Assembly (NCBI GenBank): GCA_046297935.1
Contig: JBKBHA010000001.1
Span: 682,001-746,000 of the forward strand
Length of the DNA: 64,000 nucleotides
Origin: CAYMZZ01 sp046297935
GTDB lineage: Bacteria > Bacteroidota > Bacteroidia > Chitinophagales > Chitinophagaceae
Direction: 5' to 3'
Position numbers and translations under genes: made by a program. Below the pieces are notes generated by a model. The model saw only the letters and a list, made by a program, of their open reading frames with translations, searched no databases and was not told where the DNA came from. Positions within the stretch are counted from its first letter, which is position 1. Each line of letters starts with the position of its first letter. This document shows, in pieces, positions 25,627 to 34,388 of this stretch.

Positions 25627-26974
25627 ATTTGTTTAGTCTTCGGTAAAGCGCCGTGCGGGTAAGGCCCAGTTCTTTCGCGGCCTTTGTGATATTGCCGCTA
25701 TGTTTTTCAATTACTTTAAGGATGGTATTTTTTTCGACTACACTAAGCGTAGTCTCTGCCTGATTTTCGGCCAGATCGCTGCTGGTTTCAATGGGCGAAA
25801 AGATCAGATCTTTTGCTTCTAATAGATTGCTGTCGGCCATGATCACAGCTCTTTCGATAATATACTGCAACTCGCGCACGTTTCCTGGAAACTGATGGTT
25901 ACGCAATTTTTCAATGGCCTTTTCATCAAACTCCGGTTGCGGCTTCATGTACTTGCTGCTGTAGATATTACCAAAATGCCGGGCCAGCAGCATGATGTCT
26001 TCGCCACGATTTCGCAGGGGCGGCACAATGATTTCTACTGTATTAATCCGATAGATCAGGTCTTTACGAAACCTGTTTTCGTTGGCCAGTTCAACAAGGG
26101 GTAAGTTGGTAGCGCAAATTAGGCGAATGTCTACCGGAATGGCTTCGTTGCTTCCCAGCCGGGTGATCGTCCTGTTCTGAAGGGCGCTCAACAATTTCGC
26201 CTGCAAATGGAGCGGGATGTTGCCGATCTCATCGAGAAACAATGTACCACCGCTTGCTGATTCGAATCGGCCGGGCCTGTCTTCTCGTGCATCTGTAAAT
26301 GCGCCCTTTTTGTGCCCAAACAGTTCGCTTTCAAAAAGCGTTTCGGTAAGTGCACCCACGTCTACCTTTACATATGCTTTGTCTTTGCGCAGACTATGCT
26401 GATGTATGGCTTTAGCTATCAGATCCTTGCCGGTTCCATTTTCACCCAGTATCAAAATATTGGCATCGGTAGGTGCAATCTTTTCGATTTTGTGAAATAT
26501 TTCCTGCATGGCCTCCGACTCGCCTATTAACTCTTTACCAATGATGGAGTCTGCACTGAGCGTAGGCAATTTGCCAGCCTTACCGTTGTGCTGCCGCAAA
26601 ATGTCCTTGATAGTTCCCAGCAATTTTTCGTTGTGCCAGGGTTTCACCACAAAATCTGCAGCGCCCTCTTTCAATGACCGGATGGCCAGGTCGATATCAC
26701 CATAGGCAGTGATCATGACAACTGACATGGCGGGCTTCAACTTACGGATCTCTTTTAGCCAGAAGATACCTTCATTTCCGGTATTGATCGAACTGTTAAA
26801 GTTCATGTCGAGCAGAATAAGGTCAAACTGGTCTCGCGCCAGATGATGCCGCAAATTTTCCGGATTTTTCTCGGTAACTACTTCTTTGGCTTCAGTTTTT
26901 AATAACAGACGCACGGCGGTCAGCACATCGGGGTCATCGTCCACAATCAGGATGGAGGCGTTCTTAAGATTCAT
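25616..26974 (-). CDS. NtrC-family sigma-54-dependent response regulator
   Basis: The product is 452 residues from the ATG at 26974; upstream alternatives are ATG 26986 and TTG 27019. An N-terminal receiver has Asp56 in DLILLD. The AAA+ domain has Walker A GENGTGKD (177-184), Walker B LFLDEIG (245-251) and the sigma-54 contact loop as GAFTDA (224-229) instead of GAFTGA. A Fis-type helix-turn-helix closes the protein (ILKVIEKHSGNITKAAKELG). Such regulators remodel sigma-54 RNA polymerase once phosphorylated. It is divergent from the 21-kb export operon, whose upstream region holds a sigma-54-like site, so that operon is the likely target. The partner kinase overlaps downstream. Confidence 0.92.
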   Translation of the reverse strand: MNLKNASILIVDDDPDVLTAVRLLLKTEAKEVVTEKNPENLRHHLARDQFDLILLDMNFNSSINTGNEGIFWLKEIRKLKPAMSVVMITAYGDIDLAIRSLKEGAADFVVKPWHNEKLLGTIKDILRQHNGKAGKLPTLSADSIIGKELIGESEAMQEIFHKIEKIAPTDANILILGENGTGKDLIAKAIHQHSLRKDKAYVKVDVGALTETLFESELFGHKKGAFTDAREDRPGRFESASGGTLFLDEIGNIPLHLQAKLLSALQNRTITRLGSNEAIPVDIRLICATNLPLVELANENRFRKDLIYRINTVEIIVPPLRNRGEDIMLLARHFGNIYSSKYMKPQPEFDEKAIEKLRNHQFPGNVRELQYIIERAVIMADSNLLEAKDLIFSPIETSSDLAENQAETTLSVVEKNTILKVIEKHSGNITKAAKELGLTRTALYRRLNKYDI

Positions 26975-27171
26975 CGCTTGAGGCATAACGGGTTGATTTC
27001 GTCCGTCTACCGGCTGCAATTATACCATAATTACAAAGTGGTGGCAACTAATTTTTTAGCCATCGGATGGGGTTGCTGGTTGTATCGAAACCGGACAGTG
27101 ATTGTATCGCCAGCGAACGTGTGCACTCGAAATTTTGACATAACGTGTTGAAAAACAGTTGCCTTTGCTTC

Positions 27172-27187
27172 TGGCACACTAATTCTT
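27172..27187 (+). promoter_or_regulatory. Sigma-54-like promoter site upstream of the export operon
   Basis: TGGCAC at 27172-27177 matches the -24 half of the sigma-54 consensus (TGGCAC-N5-TTGC). At the right distance follows TTCT instead of TTGC, so the -12 half is imperfect. The site is about 80 bases before the GTG start of the adaptor gene and lies between that gene and the divergent sigma-54 activator gene. The context raises its plausibility; the sequence alone is weak. Confidence 0.35.
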
Positions 27188-27264
27188 TTAATGCCACCGG
27201 AATAATCTGTTTCAATAAGGCAGATCAACGGACAGAATCAATTGACATATCAAAGAACACTATT

Positions 27265-28518
27265 GTGGATCGTGTAATTGCTAAAAAGAAATGGGGTCGT
27301 AAAAGGATCCTGACCATTGCGGGAATCGCCATTCTTGCGCTGTTAATTGCAGGTAGCTTTTGGCTGACCAATCAGAAATCGCGCTTAAATGTCGACAAGG
27401 AGCGCGTTGCCATTTTTGAGGTCAAAGAAGGCAGCTTCCAGGAGTTCATACCCGTGAATGGCGTGGTGCTACCCATTACTACCATTTATCTGGATGCGCT
27501 GGAAGGGGGTAGGGTAGAAGAAAAATATGTGGAGGACGGAGCCATCATGAAGAAGGGTGAGCCGATTCTTCGCCTTTCGAATACCGACCTCGAATTGAGC
27601 CTCGTGAATCAGGAAACCAGTGTTTATAATCTGCTTACCCAAATGCAGATTTCGCAGAATGCAGCCCGCCAGAATACCATTACCAAGCTGAATCAAAACA
27701 CCGATGTGGAAAGTTCTTTGCGGGAGGCTGAACGGATATACAAACTGAACAAGGACCTGTTTGAAAAGAAAGCGATTGGATTACAGGAACTGAAAAAATC
27801 CGAGAACGAGTATCGCTATCAGAAGGAAAAGAAGCGTCTGGCGGAAGAAATCCTGAAACAGGATTCGTTGTCAACTGATCAGGAGTTGAACCAGGCTCGT
27901 CAGTCGTATGCCCGTACCCAGAACGCACTTCAGGTAATGAGGAAAAAAGTGGGCGACCTGGTAGTACGAGCGCCGGTTGATGGACAGTTGACTTCGCTGG
28001 ACGCGGAGATAGGTCAATCCAAAAATAAAGGGGAGCGCCTGGGACAGATTGACGTATTAAGTGGATTTAAAGTAAGAGCTGACATTGACGAGCACTATAT
28101 CGCGCGTATCTACACTGGTCTGATCGGCATTTTCAATTTTGCGGGAAAAGACTACAAACTCAAAATCACCAAAGTGTACACGCAGGTAACCAATGGCAGA
28201 TTCCAGGTAGATATGGATTTTGTAGATGAGGTACCTGAAGGAATCAGGAGGGGTCAGACACTGCAAATCCGTCGTCTTGCGCTAAGTGATGAAATGCAGG
28301 CCTTATTATTGGCAAAAGGTGGATTTTTTCAACAAACCGGGGGCAACTGGGTGTTCAAGTTGTCGGCCGACGGTAAGAAAGCCTACCGGGTAGATGTGCA
28401 ACTTGGCATGCAGAATCCGGATTTTTATCAAGTGCTTCAGGGATTGAAGCCCGGTGATAAAGTAGTTACTTCCAGCTATGAAAACTATATGAACATGGAA
28501 GAGCTCATTTTCAATTAA
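27265..28518 (+). CDS. HlyD/MacA-type periplasmic adaptor of the export locus
   Basis: The 417-residue protein begins at the GTG at 27265 (reading MDRVIAKKKWGRKR). The longer open frame upstream from 27145 has no family-like sequence and crosses the presumed promoter. One N-terminal transmembrane helix (residues about 15-35) anchors it in the inner membrane. A split lipoyl/barrel-sandwich domain flanks a long coiled-coil hairpin: GGRVEEKYVEDGAIMKKGEPI, then residues about 105-215, then VVRAPVDGQLTSLDAEIGQ. A beta-barrel and membrane-proximal domain follow. It should bridge the FtsX-type permeases to the TolC-type channel encoded 18 kb downstream. It is the first gene of the operon. Confidence 0.9.
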   Translation: MDRVIAKKKWGRKRILTIAGIAILALLIAGSFWLTNQKSRLNVDKERVAIFEVKEGSFQEFIPVNGVVLPITTIYLDALEGGRVEEKYVEDGAIMKKGEPILRLSNTDLELSLVNQETSVYNLLTQMQISQNAARQNTITKLNQNTDVESSLREAERIYKLNKDLFEKKAIGLQELKKSENEYRYQKEKKRLAEEILKQDSLSTDQELNQARQSYARTQNALQVMRKKVGDLVVRAPVDGQLTSLDAEIGQSKNKGERLGQIDVLSGFKVRADIDEHYIARIYTGLIGIFNFAGKDYKLKITKVYTQVTNGRFQVDMDFVDEVPEGIRRGQTLQIRRLALSDEMQALLLAKGGFFQQTGGNWVFKLSADGKKAYRVDVQLGMQNPDFYQVLQGLKPGDKVVTSSYENYMNMEELIFN

Positions 28519-28537
28519 CGCATCAAAACCAACTGAC

Positions 28538-28732
28538 ATGAAAGCGAAATGGGTGGTAGCAGTACTTATGACAATTTCCCTTGCCCTTGTAACGCAGGCC
28601 AGGCATAAGCCGGAACCTCTGGCAAAATCAATGCTGAACTCATCGGTAAAATGTGGTGATGTGTTGGCTGAAGATGATGAGCTGCCCGCAGGTAATTATC
28701 CATTGCCCATTTTCGTTGGCGCAGTTCAGTAG
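28538..28732 (+). CDS. Small exported protein of the export locus, unknown function
   Basis: The 64-residue product has a good signal peptide (MKAKWVVAVLMTISLALVTQ) and a mature part of about 43 residues with one Cys, an acidic patch (EDDE) and Pro-rich ends. It lies between the adaptor and the first ATPase, 19 bases after the adaptor, in the same direction. No family was recognised. It could be an accessory peptide, a cargo of the exporter, or a small periplasmic subunit. Position and signal peptide support it being real, but conservation is unknown. Confidence 0.55.
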   Translation: MKAKWVVAVLMTISLALVTQARHKPEPLAKSMLNSSVKCGDVLAEDDELPAGNYPLPIFVGAVQ

Positions 28733-28818
28733 AACTGGCGATTTAAAACCGTCTCCAAATATTTAATCAATGATAAAAATCCGCGTTTGTGCGGGATTCA
28801 ATTTGTAAACCTAACAAT

Positions 28819-29496
28819 ATGATCAGGATTACTGAACTGGAAAAAATCTACCGTACAGAGGAAGTGGAAACGGTGGCTTTGAATAAGCTGTCGATGGAGG
28901 TAAAGGAAGGCGAGTTTGTAGCCATTATGGGCCCTTCCGGATGTGGTAAGTCTACACTCTTAAATATTCTCGGGCTGCTGGATGACCCCGATGCGGGTAG
29001 TTTCGTGTTCAACGGTATTGAAGTAGCGGGATTTAACGAAAGGAAGCGGGCCGATTTGCGGAAGCATAATATTGGTTTTGTATTCCAGAGTTTCAATCTC
29101 ATTGATGAACTTACTGTTTTTGAAAACGTGGAGCTGCCATTAATTTACACGGGGGTGAAGGCAGCAGACAGAAAAAAACGTGTGGAAGAGGTGTTGGATA
29201 AAGTGCAGATCATGCATCGGCGAAATCACTATCCTCAGCAATTATCTGGTGGACAGCAGCAGCGGGTAGCGGTAGCGAGGGCCGTTGTAAACAATCCGAA
29301 GCTGATTCTGGCCGATGAACCGACCGGAAACCTCGACAGCAGCAACGGTAACGAGGTGATGCAGATGCTAACTGATCTGAATGAACAGGGTACTACAATC
29401 ATTATGGTTACCCACAGCGAACACGATGCGCGATATAGCCATCGAATCATCCGAATGCTCGATGGTCAGACAGTGCTGGAAAACCTGATGGTTTAG
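28819..29496 (+). CDS. MacB/LolD-type ABC transporter ATPase
   Basis: The 225-residue protein starts at the ATG at 28819 (MIRITELEKIYRTEEVETVA); an earlier in-frame start would add ten non-conserved residues. It has Walker A GPSGCGKST (38-46), Q-loop FQSFNLIDEL, signature LSGGQQQRVAVARA (from 142), Walker B LILADEPTGNLDS and the switch His199 (MVTHS). This is the classic MacB/LolD subfamily, which drives FtsX-type permeases mechanically. It should power one or several of the six permeases downstream. A second ATPase is encoded at 46055. Confidence 0.95.
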   Translation: MIRITELEKIYRTEEVETVALNKLSMEVKEGEFVAIMGPSGCGKSTLLNILGLLDDPDAGSFVFNGIEVAGFNERKRADLRKHNIGFVFQSFNLIDELTVFENVELPLIYTGVKAADRKKRVEEVLDKVQIMHRRNHYPQQLSGGQQQRVAVARAVVNNPKLILADEPTGNLDSSNGNEVMQMLTDLNEQGTTIIMVTHSEHDARYSHRIIRMLDGQTVLENLMV

Positions 29497-29520
29497 ACAC
29501 AACAACGTTAAAGTATAGCC

Positions 29521-31947
29521 ATGTTTCGCAATTATATTAAAATAGCCTGGCGCAGCCTGGCCCGCCATAAATTGATTTCTTTCGTTAATCTTTTTGGATT
29601 AACGATGGGATTGGCTTGTTGCCTGTTGATAGCAGCGTATATATATCGAGAACTTAGCTTTGATCGTTATCACAGGAATGCTTCGGAAATTTATCGGCTC
29701 ACCCGTCAGTTCAACACATCAGAAGGAGTAAAGTCGCTTGAACTAAGTTCGGTTTCACCACCTTTTGGATACTATTTTCCGGCAGAGTTCCCGGAAGTGG
29801 AGGCCATGACCCGCCTGTTGCCAATTGGCAACACTCCCATGATGGCTGGCGAAAACAAGTTCAACGAGAACAACATATTTGCGGCCGATCCTCAACTTTT
29901 TGATCTGTTCGATGTTAGCCTTCAATCTGGTAATCCTGAGACGGCCCTGTCGGATCCTTTTTCTATCCTCCTTTCAAAAGAATCAGCCCAACGATATTTT
30001 GGCAACGAAAATCCGCTTGAAAAGACGATACGCTTCAATAGCCTGTTTGATTTGAAAATTACCGGAGTGTTCGAGTCATTTCCGGACAATTCACATTTGC
30101 AGCCAGAGATGCTGATCTCATTCAGCACGCTTCGGGATAGTTCGGTGTATGGCGAAGAAGCCTTGCGCACCAACTGGGGTAACAATGCCTTTTTAACCTA
30201 TTTGAAATTTCCTCCCGGCTACGATGTATCGAAAGTGGAGGCTAGATTTCCTGCCTTTGTAGATAAGTATTTGACCCCCGTTTATCAGAGTGCTGTACCC
30301 GCTTCGAAGCTCACCTCTTTAAAGCTACAACCGCTAACTTCTATTCATCTTTACTCTCACCTCGACGATGAGGGTGGAATGAACGGCGATATTACCCGCG
30401 TGTATATTTTTGCCGCCATCGCGTTATTCATACTAATCATTGCCTGTATAAACTATATGAACCTGGCAACAGCGCGGTCTTCGCTGCGTGCACGCGAAAT
30501 TGGCATCAGGAAGGTGGTAGGTGCCCGAAAAAAGTCGTTGGTACTCCAGTTTCTGGGTGAATCTGTGCTTACCTGTTTCATTTCATTATTCCTGGCGCTT
30601 GGCCTTGCTTTTGCAGCCATTCCAGTAATTAATCAGGCCACACAACAGTCGCTTTCTCTGACATTCCTATTTAAGCCGGTAGCGATTGCGGTATTGCTTG
30701 CAGTGCCTTTGGTACTGGGCCTTTTGGCGGGTATCTATCCAGCTTTGTTTTTATCTTCTTTTAACCCAACCCGAACATTAAAGGGTTTGTTGTCTGCCGC
30801 AGGTGCCCGTTATTCCCTGCGACAACTATTGGTAGTGGTGCAGTTTTCTATCGGTATCGTGTTAATAATTGTAACCGTTATGGTTTTTCGCCAGCTCGAT
30901 TTTCTTCGTTCCAAGTCGCTTGGCTATGATAAGGAGCAGGTGATCACGCTTAACCTTAGCACCGAAGTTCAGGATCGGTATGACGCGTTTCGCACGGAAA
31001 TGCTGGCCAAATCGGTTGTAAAGGATATGGCTCGTTCTACCCGTATACCCACCGGACGATTGCTTGATAACAGCGGTGCATTTGTCCGTTCAGGCGATTC
31101 GCTGGTTCCCGTAACAGTAGACATTAGGCAGGTAACCGTCGACTTTGATTTTGCTGCAACCTATGGCATTGAAATGCAAAACGGCCGATTTTTCTCGAGG
31201 CAATATGGATCCGACAGTACCAGCTTTGTGATTAACGAAGCGGCGGTAAGGGCCATTGGCTGGCCAATGGATGACGCCGTTGGAAGGCCTTTTCAATATG
31301 GCAATCAACAGGGTCAGATCATTGGGGTGGTAAAAGATTTTCACTTTGAAAGTTTACACCAGAGCATATCGCCAATGGTATTTCTCTATCCAGGTGAGGT
31401 TCCCAATTCCTACCGCAATCTGTCGATCAAAATGCCAGCCGGACAATTGCCTGCCAACCTTGCAGCGCTTGAGGACGCCTGGAAACAATATTTTCCTGCA
31501 ACACCTTTCGATTACAGTTTTGTAGACGAACGTTATGCACGGCTTTACGAAGCGGAAAACATACAGGCAAAACTATTCAGCTTTTTTTCAGTAGTGGCCA
31601 TCATTATAGCCTGTTTAGGACTGTTTGGATTATCAGCCTTTAGTATCTCACAACGTGTTCGGGAAATTGGAGTACGCAAAGTACTCGGTGCAAGTGTTGG
31701 GAACATCGTGGTGCTGGTTTCTACCGGCTTTCTTAAACTGGTATTGGTTGCTGCATTATTAGCCTTTCCATTGGCATGGCTGGCCATGTCGAAATGGCTC
31801 GAAAATTTTGCTTATCGCGTTGAGCTGGCATGGTGGGTATTTATTGCCGCAGCCTTGCTGGCAGCTATTGTGGCGGCCGTTACCATCAGCTTTTTGGCGG
31901 TGAAAGCGGCTCTGACAAATCCAGTCAAAAATTTACGAACAGAATAA
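29521..31947 (+). CDS. FtsX/MacB-type ABC permease (1 of 6)
   Basis: The 808-residue inner-membrane protein starts MFRNYIKIAWRSLARHKLIS, the typical amphipathic entry, followed by TM1 (FVNLFGLTMGLACCLLIAAY). A large periplasmic MacB_PCD-like domain is followed by an FtsX-type block of three helices near residues 290-420 (with AREIGIRKVVGARKKSLVLQFLGES). A second TM, a second periplasmic domain and a second FtsX block (VREIGVRKVLGASVGNIVVLV) then follow. It is thus a tandem-duplicated permease with about eight helices. Family members extract or expel lipids, peptides or antibiotics. It ends two bases before the next permease start. Confidence 0.93.
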   Translation: MFRNYIKIAWRSLARHKLISFVNLFGLTMGLACCLLIAAYIYRELSFDRYHRNASEIYRLTRQFNTSEGVKSLELSSVSPPFGYYFPAEFPEVEAMTRLLPIGNTPMMAGENKFNENNIFAADPQLFDLFDVSLQSGNPETALSDPFSILLSKESAQRYFGNENPLEKTIRFNSLFDLKITGVFESFPDNSHLQPEMLISFSTLRDSSVYGEEALRTNWGNNAFLTYLKFPPGYDVSKVEARFPAFVDKYLTPVYQSAVPASKLTSLKLQPLTSIHLYSHLDDEGGMNGDITRVYIFAAIALFILIIACINYMNLATARSSLRAREIGIRKVVGARKKSLVLQFLGESVLTCFISLFLALGLAFAAIPVINQATQQSLSLTFLFKPVAIAVLLAVPLVLGLLAGIYPALFLSSFNPTRTLKGLLSAAGARYSLRQLLVVVQFSIGIVLIIVTVMVFRQLDFLRSKSLGYDKEQVITLNLSTEVQDRYDAFRTEMLAKSVVKDMARSTRIPTGRLLDNSGAFVRSGDSLVPVTVDIRQVTVDFDFAATYGIEMQNGRFFSRQYGSDSTSFVINEAAVRAIGWPMDDAVGRPFQYGNQQGQIIGVVKDFHFESLHQSISPMVFLYPGEVPNSYRNLSIKMPAGQLPANLAALEDAWKQYFPATPFDYSFVDERYARLYEAENIQAKLFSFFSVVAIIIACLGLFGLSAFSISQRVREIGVRKVLGASVGNIVVLVSTGFLKLVLVAALLAFPLAWLAMSKWLENFAYRVELAWWVFIAAALLAAIVAAVTISFLAVKAALTNPVKNLRTE

Positions 31948-31949
31948 CC

Positions 31950-34364
31950 ATGATCAAGAATTATTTGAAAATTGCGTTGCGACAGATCTGGAGGCACAAA
32001 GGATTTGCTGCTATTAACGTCCTGGGCCTGGCAGTTGGACTGGCCGCCTGTTTATTGGTTTTTGTGGTTGTTCGGTATGAGTTGAGTTACGATCGATTCC
32101 TGCCAGGAAACGATCGTATTTACGCCATTCCCACGCAGGATGACAACGCTGGTGATATTGATTATACATCTGGCATTCCTGAGCCTGCGCTGGAAGCCCT
32201 CCGCGTTAAATTTCCGGAATATACCATTGGCTCATTGATTTCATCGTATGGCAGCCAGGTAACGGTGCTTGGCTCAAATGCAGAGGGGCAGTTGGGCAAG
32301 AAATTTATTGAACCGACAGGAATATTTTTTTTAGACCCGGAATGGTTCAGTGTGTTCCCATACCATTTTGAAACTGGCAGCGCAGCTGTTCTAAACGAGC
32401 CTGGCCGTGCGGTTCTAACGCAGGAAATGGCGATGAAATATTTTGGCGGATCAGAAAACGCTATCGGGCAGTATTTGAAATTAGATAATGCCATGACAGT
32501 GCAGGTGGCAGGAATACTGAAAGATGTGCCTGCCAATACCGATTTTCCACTCGGATTGGTAGTATCAATGGAAACTGCTCGCAATGAACCCGGCATTTTT
32601 AACTATTTCGGTGTAAAGGGTTCCACAACCAGCAACTACCGGTTGTATATGAGATTACCGGAAGGAGTGAATGCAGAAAATGTCAATAGCCAGCTGGCAC
32701 AGTTCAGTAAAGATTTTTATCCCGTTAACCGAGGCAATGTTCGTAAGAATTTTCTGGTGCCGCTTCGCGACCTGCACTTCGACACGCGCCTCGATACATT
32801 AGGTAGCCATATTATCAGCAAGAGTACTTTATGGACACTATCATTGATTGGCATCTTCATTTTGATAATGGCCTGCATCAATTTCATCAACCTCTCCACT
32901 TCACAGGCCGTTAATCGGAGTAAAGAGATCGGAGTTCGGAAAGTGCTTGGAGGTCGCAGGGCAGATCTGTTCCGTCAAATGATGGGCGAAACTGCGATTC
33001 TCGTGTTTTTATCGTTGCTATTGGCATGGGGGCTGGCCGCCCTTTGTATGCCATTGCTCAAGCATATTACTCAAATTGTAGAGCCGCTTCAATTGCTTAG
33101 TGCTGAAACCCTATTTCTTTCGGCATTGCTTTGGCTACTGGTCACCGTGTTGGCGGGTTTTTATCCTGCACTGATCCTTTCAGGTTTCACTCCACTGCTG
33201 GCCTTGCGAAACAAAATCAGTTCTGCATCCATCGGTGGCATTTCACTTCGCCGAACGCTGGTGGTAACACAGTTCGCTATTTCACAGATATTAATAATCG
33301 GTACTCTGGTGGCCATTACTCAAATGAATTTCGTGCGAAAGGCTGACCTGGGTTTCAACAAGGAAGCTATTCTCGTGCTAAGTAGTAATACCGATAGTTC
33401 GGTATATGCCCGACAGGAGGCGCTCAAGCAGCAATGGCTGGCCATGCCGGGCGTGAAGGCAGTTAGCTTCTGTAGCGATGTGCCTTCCTCCGATAATAAC
33501 TGGGCTTCTAATTTTGCGTTCGATCACCGCGATGATGAAAACTTCAACGTGTTTTTGAAGTTCGCCGATGAAGACTATTTTAAAACTTTCGATATTCAGT
33601 TTCTAGCGGGCAATGGCTATACTGCGTCTGATACCATGAATGATGTGGTGATTAACGAAACACTCCTGCATCAGCTGGGTCTTCAGGATCCACAGACTGC
33701 TATTGGCAAAGATATCAGGCTCGGGCGAGGTGAGTGGAAGAAGGTAGTAGGTGTGGTTCGCGATTTCAAGACTAACTCACTGCGGGAGGCGACCAAACCC
33801 ATCCTTATCTCCAGCCGTCGTCAATTCTATTTTAATGCTTCACTTCTCCTGTCTACCCGGAATCTGGCAGCCGTGCAGGCGAAAGTAACCGAAGAATGGG
33901 ATAAGTTTAATCCCCAGCACGCTGTGGTGGCAAGTTTTATGGACGATAGAATCAACAACTTTTACCAGCAGGAAACGCGGTTGTCGAGACTGTACCGTGT
34001 ATTTGCAATAATCGCAATCTTTATATCCTGTCTGGGTTTGTATGGACTGGTGTCCTTTATGACCATGCAGCGTCGTCGGGAAATTGGCATAAGGAAGGTA
34101 CTGGGCGCTTCTATGTCACACATTCTTTATCTGTTTAGCCGCGAGTTCACCATTCTGGTTTTGCTGGCGTTTTTAATTGCAGCGCCTCTGGCCTGGTACC
34201 TCATGAGTAATTGGCTCGAGAATTTTGCTTATCGCGCCCCTCTTGGTGTTGGAATATTTGCCATCGCGATCGGCACTTCGGTGCTGGTGGCTTTGTTGAC
34301 GGTTGGCTACAAGTCGTTACGGGCTGCTTCCGTCAATCCGGTAAAAAGTATTCGGGAATCCTGA
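31950..34364 (+). CDS. FtsX/MacB-type ABC permease (2 of 6)
   Basis: The product is 804 residues from the ATG at 31950 (MIKNYLKIALRQIWRHKGFA). The frame is open upstream, but only across the end of permease 1. It has the same double MacB_PCD-FtsX architecture. The first FtsX block has SKEIGVRKVLGGRRADLFRQ and the second has RREIGIRKVLGASMSHILYL, with a final SVNPVKSIRES tail. The two-base gap to permease 1 suggests translational coupling. The divergent periplasmic domains distinguish it from its paralogues. Confidence 0.92.
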   Translation: MIKNYLKIALRQIWRHKGFAAINVLGLAVGLAACLLVFVVVRYELSYDRFLPGNDRIYAIPTQDDNAGDIDYTSGIPEPALEALRVKFPEYTIGSLISSYGSQVTVLGSNAEGQLGKKFIEPTGIFFLDPEWFSVFPYHFETGSAAVLNEPGRAVLTQEMAMKYFGGSENAIGQYLKLDNAMTVQVAGILKDVPANTDFPLGLVVSMETARNEPGIFNYFGVKGSTTSNYRLYMRLPEGVNAENVNSQLAQFSKDFYPVNRGNVRKNFLVPLRDLHFDTRLDTLGSHIISKSTLWTLSLIGIFILIMACINFINLSTSQAVNRSKEIGVRKVLGGRRADLFRQMMGETAILVFLSLLLAWGLAALCMPLLKHITQIVEPLQLLSAETLFLSALLWLLVTVLAGFYPALILSGFTPLLALRNKISSASIGGISLRRTLVVTQFAISQILIIGTLVAITQMNFVRKADLGFNKEAILVLSSNTDSSVYARQEALKQQWLAMPGVKAVSFCSDVPSSDNNWASNFAFDHRDDENFNVFLKFADEDYFKTFDIQFLAGNGYTASDTMNDVVINETLLHQLGLQDPQTAIGKDIRLGRGEWKKVVGVVRDFKTNSLREATKPILISSRRQFYFNASLLLSTRNLAAVQAKVTEEWDKFNPQHAVVASFMDDRINNFYQQETRLSRLYRVFAIIAIFISCLGLYGLVSFMTMQRRREIGIRKVLGASMSHILYLFSREFTILVLLAFLIAAPLAWYLMSNWLENFAYRAPLGVGIFAIAIGTSVLVALLTVGYKSLRAASVNPVKSIRES

Positions 34365-34388
34365 TCTGATTATTTAAATTCTGAGATT

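Noticed and set aside
27041..27060. Second sigma-54-like word (TGGCAA followed by T-rich sequence)
   Set aside because: It lacks the -12 GC and matches less well than the site at 27172, so it is treated as chance in AT-rich DNA.
27145..27264. Longer N-terminus of the HlyD adaptor from ATG 27145
   Set aside because: The 40 extra residues (Cys- and Asn-rich) do not resemble adaptor N-termini and cover the sigma-54-like site. The GTG at 27265 aligns better with the family.
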